From: an uncultured Prevotella sp. | Lineage (GTDB): Bacteria; Bacteroidota; Bacteroidia; Bacteroidales; Bacteroidaceae | Assembly: GCA_900768785.1 (NCBI GenBank) | Contig: CAAGEG010000113.1 | Span: 1-48,880, forward strand | Direction of reading: 5' to 3' | Length of the DNA: 48,880 bases | Part shown: positions 15,002 to 22,448 of the stretch, in pieces | How positions within the stretch are numbered: the stretch's first letter is position 1 | Layout of the letters: each line of letters begins with the position of its first letter | The notes under the pieces: model-generated | What the model was told of the DNA's origin: nothing | Databases searched by the model: none | What the model saw: the letters and a program-made list of their open reading frames with translations, nothing else | Translations under genes and position numbers: made by a program

Positions 15002-16210
15002 TTATTCTTCGCCGTTCACTCTGCCCGGATAGGCTTCAAGAGCTTTGCGCAATATAAATAAGGCCCTGTTAAGGTCTTCTTTCTTAAGCACATAAGCTAT
15101 GCGCACTTGATTGATACCAACGCCCGGAGTTGTGTAAAAGCCCGATGCAGGAGCCATCATTACCGTTTCTCCTTCATAATTGAACTCTTCAAGGCACCAA
15201 CGACAGAACTTTTCGCTATCGTCAACAGGCAGTTTGGCAACGGTATAGAAGGCACCCATAGGTATTGGAGAATAAACTCCCGGTATGCGGTTAAGCCCGT
15301 CGATGAGGCATTTCCTGCGTTCTACATATTCGTCATATACGTTTAAATAATATTCGTCAGGTGCTTCAAGAGATGCTTCTGCCGCTATTTGACCAATAAG
15401 GGGAGGGGATAGACGTGCTTGACATAGCTTCATGACAGCCTGTCTGACCTCTTCGTTCTTGGTAATCAACGCACCTATGCGTATCCCACACTCACTATAG
15501 CGTTTGCTGACAGAGTCTATAAGGACCACATTCTGCTGTATTCCTTCAAGGTGACATGCACTAATGTATGGCGAACCGGTGTAGATGTATTCACGATAAA
15601 CTTCATCAGAAAACAGATAAAGGTCATATTTCTTTACAAGATCGCGAATTTGGTTCATCTCTCTCCTTGTGTAAAGATAACCGGTAGGGTTGTTAGGATT
15701 GCAAATGAGAATGGCTCTTGTCTTATCGTTAATGAGTTCTTCAAATTTCTCTACCTTCGGCAAAGAGAAACCCTCTTCAATAGTAGTTGCTATTGTGCGT
15801 ATTTTAGCTCCTGCTGATATGGCAAATGCCATGTAGTTGGCATATGCCGGTTCGGGAACAATAATTTCGTCACCCGGATTAAGGCACGACATGAAAGCAA
15901 AAAGCACAGCTTCGCTACCTCCGCACGTAATGATAATATCGTCAGGAGTAACGTTAATGTTATATTTCTTGTAGTAATCAACCAGCTTTGTGCGATAACT
16001 GAGGAAACCTTGTGAGGGAGAATACTCCAAGATGCTTCTATCTACATTACGTATAGCATTGAGAGCGACATCCGGAGTAGGTAGGTCCGGCTGTCCGATA
16101 TTAAGATGATAGACTTTAATTCCGCGTTTTTTTGCATCGGCAGCCAAAGGAGCGAGTTTTCTAATAGGTGACTCGGGCATTTCCAATCCGCGTACTGATA
16201 TCTGTGGCAT
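15002..16210 (-). CDS. Pyridoxal-phosphate-dependent class I/II aminotransferase
   Basis: 402 aa, AspC/AvtA-like fold type I. Visible landmarks: CNPNNPTG (cofactor/substrate-binding Asn), FSDEVYREYIY (Asp for the pyridine nitrogen), SVSKRYSECGIRIG with the Schiff-base lysine, and a C-terminal Arg in GINQVRIAYV that should bind the substrate carboxylate. It transfers amino groups between an amino acid and a 2-oxo acid; the amino acid is not determined by sequence. The start ATG follows a hairpin leader. It is probably co-transcribed with the permease gene that follows. Confidence 0.88.
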   Translation of the reverse strand: MPQISVRGLEMPESPIRKLAPLAADAKKRGIKVYHLNIGQPDLPTPDVALNAIRNVDRSILEYSPSQGFLSYRTKLVDYYKKYNINVTPDDIIITCGGSEAVLFAFMSCLNPGDEIIVPEPAYANYMAFAISAGAKIRTIATTIEEGFSLPKVEKFEELINDKTRAILICNPNNPTGYLYTRREMNQIRDLVKKYDLYLFSDEVYREYIYTGSPYISACHLEGIQQNVVLIDSVSKRYSECGIRIGALITKNEEVRQAVMKLCQARLSPPLIGQIAAEASLEAPDEYYLNVYDEYVERRKCLIDGLNRIPGVYSPIPMGAFYTVAKLPVDDSEKFCRWCLEEFNYEGETVMMAPASGFYTTPGVGINQVRIAYVLKKEDLNRALFILRKALEAYPGRVNGEE

Positions 16211-16229
16211 GTTGTTTTAATTTTTTTTG

Positions 16230-16257
16230 TTGCCTTACTATTGTTTGATAGTGGCAA
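16230..16257 (-). other. Hairpin in the leader of the aminotransferase gene
   Basis: Arms TTGCC/GGCAA and ACTAT/ATAGT form a 10-bp interrupted stem ending about 20 bases before the aminotransferase start. On the minus strand an A-rich, not T-rich, stretch follows, so it is not a typical terminator of the upstream porin gene. It could be an mRNA 5' structure. Confidence 0.35.
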
Positions 16258-16304
16258 TGTCGTTTGTTGTATTCTTTATTATTTAATATCGGCTTTGGGG
16301 TGTT

Positions 16305-18722
16305 CTAATTGAAGAAATTCCATGAAACGCCGAAACGTATTATACTTCCGTTAGTAGGATAGTGTGGTGTGAGGAAATATTCGCCACTGTCGGCGTTTAT
16401 ATGACTCATCATCACAAAGAAGCGAGTGTGCTTCAAATGTATGTTCGCATAGACATTTACATATGGGTAGTTGCCTGTTTCAACATTGGCGGCTCCGTTG
16501 TCTTGAACGACAAAACGTCCTAATGCCGGACTATAATCAAGTGCTTGGTATTTGCTATAATATACCACGTCAGCACCAAGATGAACACTTAGTACTCTTG
16601 CCAATTTAAATTTCAAATACAAATTGGTATAGACGTTGAGTGTCGGAACAGGGATAACGTTCTCGTTACTTGATTTTTGATAGGTGAGAACCGTCTCCCA
16701 ATTTAGTGGTCCTAAGGTGAAATCTTGTGCTAATTGCGCTGTTAAGAGGTTTATATTGCCGCTGTGTTGTTTGACATATACGTTAGTGTTTGTTCGGCTA
16801 AAGTCTTCACCGATGTTGTAACTCTGTGAAAGATAGGTGTAATTCTTGATATTATCAACAGCTATCCTTAGTGATGTGCGAGTGCGTTTCAGCGAGAACA
16901 CACCTTCAATTCTCGTTCTTATCTCTTTATCAAGCGACTCGTTGTCCCACCAAAAATGCTTAGAATGGTAGTGTCTGTAATAGAAAGAGGGGTTAATGCG
17001 ATGGAAATAGCCGTTGGCAGCAAGTGTTATAGTATCTTTGAAAAGCCTGAAATTGAGGTCAGATTTAAAGTCAACTTTCAGCTGACCTGCGTCTTCTCCT
17101 GTCACCCAAGTCTCTCCTGTGACATCGTAATGTAGTGTTTTACCTTCTCTTTTTATTAGTTGTCCGCCAATGCTTACGTTGTGTTCGTTATAGCTTGTCG
17201 CTATTGACTCTTCAGTAGGTAGCTTGAAATGGCGTAGTTCTGATGTCGCAAATATTTTCAAACCGGCTTTTGCCCATTTGTTAAAGCCTTCAAGGAGAGC
17301 TATGCCCAACGTGTTTTTTAATGCGTAATGACTTGTCTTGTCAAAAATAGAGTCGCCTTGAAGCTTGCTTACCACATTATATGTGTTGGAATAGAAGTTT
17401 TCGGGAGTGTCATAAGCTTGATATATGCGTCGATAATTATCAAATTTAATAGTGTGAATGAAGCTTGTTACCGGCACATATTCGTTTTTCATCCATTCGT
17501 CTTCTTTCTTTTCTTCTTTCTTATCTTTTAAAGCCAATGTGTCGGGCTTGTTTTCGCTGACAGAAATTCTGTTGCTTTTCTTGTTGTTATCATCAATAGA
17601 CGGTTCGTCACCTGCAATCTTTGCGTTATCGGGACGTCCGGAGAACGCATTTCTTCCCTCAAATTCGTTCTCATCAAATGTATTTCCGTTACGTTTAGCT
17701 TTGTTTCTTGCCTCTTCTTTTGCTTTGTTTTTTGCATTATCTTTTTGAGATTCGATAGCAAATTTGCGCGCTTTAATTTCGTCTTCGGTCATCTTTACCT
17801 TACGATTAAAACCCACATTATATCTATGAGAGAAGAAGATGTGTTGGTTATCGTTGCGGTTCCAGTTTTTTTGCAATACAGTTGGTATTTCGTTCTCTCT
17901 GAAATTGTCAGAAAAACTCTCAGGATGAGTGATATATCTATCGTCTGTGATACCTCCGTTCTCCGTTACTTTTTGATGATTTGTAGAGAACAAGAAATGT
18001 GCATTGTATCTTTCGCCCATGTAAGAAGCATACATGGAGTAGTTAAAGTGTGATGTGCTTTGTTCCTGATAGTAACCTCTGCCGTAAATGTAGTCAAATT
18101 TGAAGCCCATACCGAGTCTCTTGCCTGCGTTAACCCCGAAGAGGGCTTTGAAATGGTCTTCTCCGTTAGTGCGGTCTCCACATTCGTCGTATGTTAAATT
18201 GGTTATTGGAGAGAGCGTGTTTGTAAATAAAAATTTGTTTACAGGGGTTATGAAGTAATCGTATGGCGAAGTAAAGATAAATTGTCCGTCATCTGCTCTG
18301 TCTATAAATATTCTATTTATTCTTGGTGCACCAAGATTGCCGGTAGTATTATATTCGCCTCTTAGTCCGGTAGTGAATGTCGAGTTCATGAACATGTGTT
18401 GCAACGTGTCGGGTTGTGACATGGTACGTTCACCAAAACGCTCATCTATGGTCCATACTTTCAGCCCTATTGGTATCTCACGCCTATCATGGTCAAGTGT
18501 GTCTTTGTCGTCTAAAATGAATGTTTCGTCTGTTTGGACAAAGCCATTGTCTGTTAGGGTGTTTTGATTGGCGTGTCTGTTGTTTAGTTGTGCGCATGTG
18601 GGGGTGCTTATTGTTGTCGCAATAAGGCACAAGAATACATATACAACACACCTAAATATTGATATTTGGTTTGCTGAACATGAAACCTTGTCTATTTTAC
18701 ACGTTATTGGCTGCATGCTCAT
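16305..18722 (-). CDS. Putative porin, large outer-membrane beta-barrel protein (Porin_10-like)
   Basis: 805 aa from the ATG at 18722. A hydrophobic signal segment ends near TPTCAQ, then come a short exposed region and many alternating, aromatic-rich strands typical of an outer-membrane barrel. The final residues form a strand ending in Phe-Asn (FGVSWNFFN), a usual barrel end. In the middle there is a charged Lys/Glu/Asn-rich insert of about 100 residues (KARKFAIESQKDNAKNKAKEE and onwards) that could be a surface loop or periplasmic plug. The start overlaps the stop of the upstream small gene as ATGA, indicating translational coupling. Barrel is likely; transported substrate unknown. Confidence 0.7.
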   Translation of the reverse strand: MSMQPITCKIDKVSCSANQISIFRCVVYVFLCLIATTISTPTCAQLNNRHANQNTLTDNGFVQTDETFILDDKDTLDHDRREIPIGLKVWTIDERFGERTMSQPDTLQHMFMNSTFTTGLRGEYNTTGNLGAPRINRIFIDRADDGQFIFTSPYDYFITPVNKFLFTNTLSPITNLTYDECGDRTNGEDHFKALFGVNAGKRLGMGFKFDYIYGRGYYQEQSTSHFNYSMYASYMGERYNAHFLFSTNHQKVTENGGITDDRYITHPESFSDNFRENEIPTVLQKNWNRNDNQHIFFSHRYNVGFNRKVKMTEDEIKARKFAIESQKDNAKNKAKEEARNKAKRNGNTFDENEFEGRNAFSGRPDNAKIAGDEPSIDDNNKKSNRISVSENKPDTLALKDKKEEKKEDEWMKNEYVPVTSFIHTIKFDNYRRIYQAYDTPENFYSNTYNVVSKLQGDSIFDKTSHYALKNTLGIALLEGFNKWAKAGLKIFATSELRHFKLPTEESIATSYNEHNVSIGGQLIKREGKTLHYDVTGETWVTGEDAGQLKVDFKSDLNFRLFKDTITLAANGYFHRINPSFYYRHYHSKHFWWDNESLDKEIRTRIEGVFSLKRTRTSLRIAVDNIKNYTYLSQSYNIGEDFSRTNTNVYVKQHSGNINLLTAQLAQDFTLGPLNWETVLTYQKSSNENVIPVPTLNVYTNLYLKFKLARVLSVHLGADVVYYSKYQALDYSPALGRFVVQDNGAANVETGNYPYVNVYANIHLKHTRFFVMMSHINADSGEYFLTPHYPTNGSIIRFGVSWNFFN

Positions 18723-18946
18723 TTTATGAAACGGAAAATACATTCTACAAATTTGAATGCCATAGCAACAAGGATGACAATTGTTCCTATCTGTGAATTG
18801 TATGCGTAATATACAATAATGCCTACAATGGCACCTATCATAAATATCATATTTAGGATGTTACGAAGTGCCATGTGCTTGTTTGACTTCTGTTTGTGAA
18901 CAGGTCTTTGTATTGTATCTTTATCGTTTTCTATTTGTTCGGTCAT
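18719..18946 (-). CDS. Small two-helix membrane protein
   Basis: 75-aa protein. A polar, charged N-terminus of about 25 residues is followed by two hydrophobic helices (roughly 30-47 and 52-68) and a short basic end. I do not recognise the family. Its TGA overlaps the ATG of the porin-like gene, so the two are translated together and may act together in the envelope. Its length and clean coupling argue that it is real, not a chance frame. Confidence 0.65.
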   Translation of the reverse strand: MTEQIENDKDTIQRPVHKQKSNKHMALRNILNMIFMIGAIVGIIVYYAYNSQIGTIVILVAMAFKFVECIFRFIK

Positions 18947-19057
18947 TATTTTATGTCTTAATGTTATAATACAACAATCTTAAATAGTTTGTTGCATATT
19001 GTCTTTTTGCGTATTGTTTCTTGAACAATGAAGCTTTATTTAACTAAAACAAGCATC

Positions 19058-19711
19058 TTATTTGCCTATTACTGCTGCTTGTATCATCTCAAACAACTGG
19101 TCTTTGCGGTCTATGGTCTTTATTCTGAACTTTGCAGTACCGCGTATGAGTTTGTTTTTCTTGCTGTTTAGGGCACTTTTATCGTTTATCCATTCTTCAG
19201 CTTTATAGAGATGACCACCTTTTATTCGTTCTTCTTCATATCTATAATATATTCTGTTCATTACGACTTTAAGTTTTGCGTTGTCGCAATAAACCATAAG
19301 GGTATAGAAAAACTTTGTTCGGTCAATCATAAGGAAGTTTTCTTTAAATACCAACCACTCTCTTATACTTGCAACGATGATGTGGTCTTGCTTGTTAACT
19401 AATGACACACAACTGCCTTCAAGCTGATTGTCTTGCTTAGTGAAGTCGGTAAGGAATGTCAGCATGGTGTTATAGATGTCAACAGCACTTTTTCCGGGAA
19501 CGTCAATCTCCAATGTCCATTCCACCTTACCATCTTTTTCGGTAACGGCACCTGCCAAATATTTATCGTCAATCTTGTTGTCTTCTTTTTCTATCTCTTT
19601 TTTTACTTTCTTTTCTGTTACGGGCTTTTCTGTGTCGGGACGCTCCCAAACACCCTGTGAACATATTGGTAATGATACGAAAATAGACAGGATAGTAAGT
19701 ATATATTTCAT
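19058..19711 (-). CDS. Secreted DUF4468-like protein
   Basis: 217 aa. A signal peptide (MKYILTILSIFVSLPICSQ) is followed by a Lys/Glu-rich linker and a compact domain with WTLEIDVPGKSAVDIYNTM and LMVYCDNAKLKVVMNRIYY, matching my memory of the DUF4468 (TBP-like fold) family common in Bacteroidetes. It is probably exported to the periplasm; function unknown. It is the first gene of the minus-strand run toward the small membrane protein and porin, 111 bases apart. A -7 box (TATATTTG at 19741-19734) lies 23 bases upstream. Confidence 0.7.
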   Translation of the reverse strand: MKYILTILSIFVSLPICSQGVWERPDTEKPVTEKKVKKEIEKEDNKIDDKYLAGAVTEKDGKVEWTLEIDVPGKSAVDIYNTMLTFLTDFTKQDNQLEGSCVSLVNKQDHIIVASIREWLVFKENFLMIDRTKFFYTLMVYCDNAKLKVVMNRIYYRYEEERIKGGHLYKAEEWINDKSALNSKKNKLIRGTAKFRIKTIDRKDQLFEMIQAAVIGK

Positions 19712-19733
19712 ATTTTTTTTATTTTTTTCTTTG

Positions 19734-19741
19734 CAAATATA
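19734..19741 (-). promoter_or_regulatory. -7 promoter box of the DUF4468-like gene
   Basis: TATATTTG on the minus strand is a full TAnnTTTG match. It ends 22 bases before the start codon. No TTTG -33 element is seen at the usual spacing. Confidence 0.55.
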
Positions 19742-20110
19742 CTAATATTCATTAATATAGCCATAACATATTTAATGATTTTACAAAACTATTTTTTGTA
19801 TTTCAATCGTTGGTTACATAAGTTTGGTTTTATTATATCATTTTTATATTTAAGCGTTCTTTTTGTTTAAAATTTAATATTTATTTAATTTATTAGGCGA
19901 TATTATGGTTATAATTAATTTTTTTTGTAATTTTGCATAAAAATCTTACGCATTGCAGACCGATTAGATAATTCTCTGCTATCGATAAGGCAAAATTTTA
20001 CAATAAAACATGCATAGAACGGCTTGTGAGAATATATTATCAAGGTCTTTATTGCGCTTGATTGTGCATAAATATTAGTAGGTATTATTTGTATTAATGC
20101 TCGTTAGACA
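19742..20110. other. Divergent intergenic region with gldB-like leader
   Basis: AT-rich gap between divergent genes; no gene seen. On the plus strand TAATTTTG at 19928-19935 fits the -7 consensus and would give a leader of about 165 bases before the GldB-like gene. That leader contains short hairpins such as GCAGA/TCTGC and TTAT(T)GCGC with GTGCATAA. Confidence 0.45.
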
Positions 20111-20917
20111 ATGAAAAAAGCAAATTGGTTGTTGTTTATTACCTTTATCCTCTTTACGGCGTGTGAGTTTAAGCTCAGACCAAATGAGGATACAACGACA
20201 AAACATCGCATAGAGGTTTGTCGTTATGACCGTTTGCAGAGTCAATATCTTACCACCGGAGACTTTTCTGCTTTGCAACAAATGAATACCGATTACCCGA
20301 TTGAAACACGCACACTTATTGAAAACGTATTAAAAATTGGCGAGGTTTACGACCCTAATATCAATCGTAAGTTATTGTCTTTTTATCAAGACTCTACGTT
20401 GCAGACCATTATTTCTGATGCCGAGTCGCAATATGCTGATATGGAAGACATTAACAAACAGTTTAATTTAGCCTTTGACAACCTTAAAAAACATATTCCT
20501 TCTATTGTCATACCTCAAATTTATGCCCAGATAGGTGCCCTTGATCAAAGTGTTGTTATAGGTAATCAAACAATAGGAATATCTCTTGACAAATATCTTG
20601 GTGAGAATTATCCAATATATAAAAGGTATTATCCCGAGTCACAAACCAAGACCATGAGAAGAGAATACATAGTACCCGACTGCTTGAACTTCTATCTTCT
20701 CAGTCTTTATCCTTTGCCCGGTTTTGAAACACGTAGCCAAATTGAACGCGATGTTCATATAGGGAAAATTATGTGGGTATGCAATAAAATGTTGGAAAAC
20801 CGTTTGTTCAAGTCTAAATATATCTCTATTGTAGATAAATACATGGCAACACATAAACGAGTTTCTATTGAGTCTTTGTTGATAGATAACGATTATACCA
20901 AGATTATAAAGAAATAA
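20111..20917 (+). CDS. gldB: GldB-like lipoprotein
   Basis: 268-aa predicted lipoprotein: MKKANWLLFITFILFTAC is a short lipoprotein signal with the acceptor Cys at 18. The body resembles GldB (DUF2268-like): the LGENYPIYKRYYPES segment and the MRREYIVPDCLNFYLLSLYPLP block. In gliding Flavobacteria GldB is essential for gliding; in non-gliding Bacteroidales its role is unclear, so the symbol reflects homology only. It is transcribed alone, probably from the -7 box at 19928. The two conserved metal-type His residues of DUF2268 peptidases are not obvious. Confidence 0.65.
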   Translation: MKKANWLLFITFILFTACEFKLRPNEDTTTKHRIEVCRYDRLQSQYLTTGDFSALQQMNTDYPIETRTLIENVLKIGEVYDPNINRKLLSFYQDSTLQTIISDAESQYADMEDINKQFNLAFDNLKKHIPSIVIPQIYAQIGALDQSVVIGNQTIGISLDKYLGENYPIYKRYYPESQTKTMRREYIVPDCLNFYLLSLYPLPGFETRSQIERDVHIGKIMWVCNKMLENRLFKSKYISIVDKYMATHKRVSIESLLIDNDYTKIIKK

Positions 20918-21010
20918 TGATTATTCTTGGATGTAATTCCATGAACTTTTAGTAATCGTTGATAATCCATAAACTATTCATTGTTCTTTTATTAACACAG
21001 ACCTGTCCCT

Positions 21011-21120
21011 GTTAACCTACGTGTTTAAGTATGCTAACCTACGTGTTTAAGTAAGCTAACCTACGTGTTTATGTAAGCTAAACAAGCTATTTATAACCCC
21101 TAAATATTATGTTTCTCTTA
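21011..21120. repeat. 22-bp periodic repeat array, 4-5 copies
   Basis: Units start at 21011, 21033, 21055, 21077 and (decayed) 21099. The first three are nearly identical and read GCTAACCTACGTG followed by TTTA; the last two are diverged. Spacing is exactly 22 with no spacers. The unit aligns with those at 11421 and 46931: shared positions are GCTAA at the start and GTGTTTA in the second half. Confidence 0.92.
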
Positions 21121-21129
21121 ATTAAATAT

Positions 21130-21137
21130 TATCTTTG
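21130..21137 (+). promoter_or_regulatory. Orphan -7 promoter box
   Basis: TATCTTTG is a full match to TAnnTTTG, but there is no TTTG at 19-20 bp upstream and no gene within 300 bases downstream. It may be chance, a distal promoter for riboflavin synthase, or the start of an unannotated small RNA. Confidence 0.35.
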
Positions 21138-21432
21138 CAAGTAATCAATATTATTATAAACTAACTAATATCCAATAATTAGACTAACAATGATTAGGAA
21201 GAGATTTGTTTTGTGACGGTATTCATACTAATGTAAAAGGGCAAAACTTTGAAGCACGACTTATGAAAAAATATATTTTGCAGAATAAATAGACAATAAA
21301 ATTGCTTTTAGTTGAGAATAAGATAACCAATAATCAATTTATAGAGATTTTATCACAAACAGACAAATATCTATTATTTAAAAGTTTTACTCTTAAAAAA
21401 ATAAATAAAATCAGTGTTTCAAGCCGTTTTAT

Positions 21433-21463
21433 TTTGTATTTTACTCCGTTTGCACTATCTTTG
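21433..21463 (+). promoter_or_regulatory. Strong promoter upstream of the riboflavin synthase leader
   Basis: TTTG (21433-21436), exactly 19 bp, then TATCTTTG (21456-21463): a perfect Bacteroidetes promoter. Transcription should begin near 21470, immediately before the first helix of the structured leader and about 218 bases before the riboflavin synthase ATG. Confidence 0.9.
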
Positions 21464-21469
21464 CAGCAA

Positions 21470-21687
21470 ATAAGATCGTGCCGGTTAGATTGGGATACTC
21501 ATCAAATAATAATGAAAACCGGGATAAGTTCTTCTGCTAATGGCGGGCCACAGCACCTCCGGGTGTAGCTGTAAAGTCGGTGGATTACAAAGGTGGAGAA
21601 CCCCCAAAGCTTGCTAATAAGGAGTTTTCATCACATCATCGGTACGGTCTTTTATTAATTTATTAATCAATAACAACAACTGCATTA
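21470..21687 (+). ncRNA. Structured 5' leader of riboflavin synthase, riboswitch-like, class unknown
   Basis: The roughly 218-base leader can fold into nested helices. P1 pairs 21474-21483 (GATCGTGCCG) with 21640-21649 (10 bp, two wobbles). P2 pairs 21512-21519 (ATGAAAAC) with 21624-21631 (8 bp). P3 pairs 21521-21523 and 21528-21532 with 21602-21604 and 21597-21601. An inner arm pairs 21548-21551 with 21580-21583, around a hairpin 21554-21557/2162-21565 equivalent, namely CACC/GGTG closed by a TCCG loop at 21558-21561. GC-rich, non-coding single-stranded joints remain between helices. P1 is followed by TTTTA. There is no other promoter before the ATG, so riboflavin synthase depends on reading through this element. 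The FMN riboswitch core sequence is absent. It could also be an independent small RNA. Confidence 0.65.
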
Positions 21688-22290
21688 ATGTTTTCCGGAA
21701 TAGTAGAAGCAATGGCTACCGTTGTAGCTGTTAAGAAAGATAGAGATAATGTTGACTTTGTTTTGACTTGCCCCTTTGCAAACGAGCTTACAATAGACCA
21801 AAGTGTGTCACACAATGGTGTTTGTCTTACTGTTGTTAAAAGAGAAGGAGATACATATACGGTTACAGCAATGAGAGAAACATTAGATCGCTCAAATCTT
21901 GGCGATTTAGTATGTGGCAGCAGAGTGAATGTAGAACGCTCAATGGTGATGAACGGTCGTCTTGACGGACATATTGTACAAGGTCATGTGGACATGACAG
22001 CAGTATGTACAAACGTTGAAGATGCAGCAGGAAGCAAGAGATTTACATTTGAATATGATGCCAATCCTACAATGGCTAAACGCGGATATTTCACTGTTGA
22101 CAAAGGTAGTGTTACTGTTAATGGTGTGTCACTTACAGTTTGCAATCCAACGAGTAACAGCTTTCAGGTGGCTATAATTCCTTATACTCTTGAGAATACA
22201 AACTTTTGCGATATCAAAGAAGGTACAATAGTGAATATTGAATTTGATATTCTTGGTAAGTATATAGCCCGTTTGGCAAGTCTATCATAA
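21688..22290 (+). CDS. ribE: Riboflavin synthase alpha subunit
   Basis: 200 aa, the usual length, with the duplicated lumazine-binding barrel: MFSGIVEAMATV starts repeat one and IVQGHVDMTAV starts repeat two. SHNGVCLTVV and VNGVSLTVCNP are the matching motif of each half. The enzyme makes riboflavin from two molecules of 6,7-dimethyl-8-ribityllumazine. No other rib gene is adjacent. The gene is preceded by a long structured leader with its own strong promoter, suggesting RNA-level control, and followed by a clean terminator. The symbol is ribC in some organisms. Confidence 0.96.
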   Translation: MFSGIVEAMATVVAVKKDRDNVDFVLTCPFANELTIDQSVSHNGVCLTVVKREGDTYTVTAMRETLDRSNLGDLVCGSRVNVERSMVMNGRLDGHIVQGHVDMTAVCTNVEDAAGSKRFTFEYDANPTMAKRGYFTVDKGSVTVNGVSLTVCNPTSNSFQVAIIPYTLENTNFCDIKEGTIVNIEFDILGKYIARLASLS

Positions 22291-22346
22291 TATATAAGGT
22301 ATATATATTAACGTCTATTAATATAAATAGATATTACAGATAAAAC

Positions 22347-22393
22347 AGATAATTGTCTCTACTAACTGCAGACAATTATCTATTTTATTTTTA
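22347..22393 (+). terminator. Terminator of riboflavin synthase
   Basis: A perfect 12-bp stem (AGATAATTGTCT at 22347-22358 with 22370-22381), 11-nt loop, then a T-rich tail. Confidence 0.9.
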
Positions 22394-22411
22394 TATACAC
22401 TACAATCTGCC

Positions 22412-22419
22412 TATATTTG
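22412..22419 (+). promoter_or_regulatory. -7 promoter box of the efflux operon
   Basis: TATATTTG matches the -7 consensus exactly and lies 30 bases before the ATG at 22449. It supports that start over the upstream in-frame ATG at 22353, which falls inside the preceding terminator. The -33 position (about 22389) has TTTT rather than TTTG. Confidence 0.7.
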
Positions 22420-22448
22420 CCGTTGTAGATATAACTAAAGGTATTATT

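Larger units (their letters stand above)
20918..21432. other. Intergenic region downstream of the GldB-like gene
   Basis: More than 500 bases with no convincing gene. It holds a 22-bp array (21011-21120) and a perfect -7 box (21130-21137). The short open frames after that box have no recognisable product; one near 21194-21292 has no ordinary start codon. Confidence 0.6.

Noticed and set aside
21302..21568. 88-codon frame before riboflavin synthase
   Set aside because: It lacks a normal start and runs through the strong promoter and the first half of the structured leader.
21470..21660. FMN riboswitch before riboflavin synthase
   Set aside because: Position suggests it, but the conserved FMN core (AGGGTGAAATTCCCGACC-type blocks and the closing GAGAGAAG-like segment) is not present on either strand.
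22353..22448. Upstream start for the TolC-like protein
   Set aside because: This start lies inside the riboflavin synthase terminator and precedes the -7 box; the ATG at 22449 gives a proper signal peptide.
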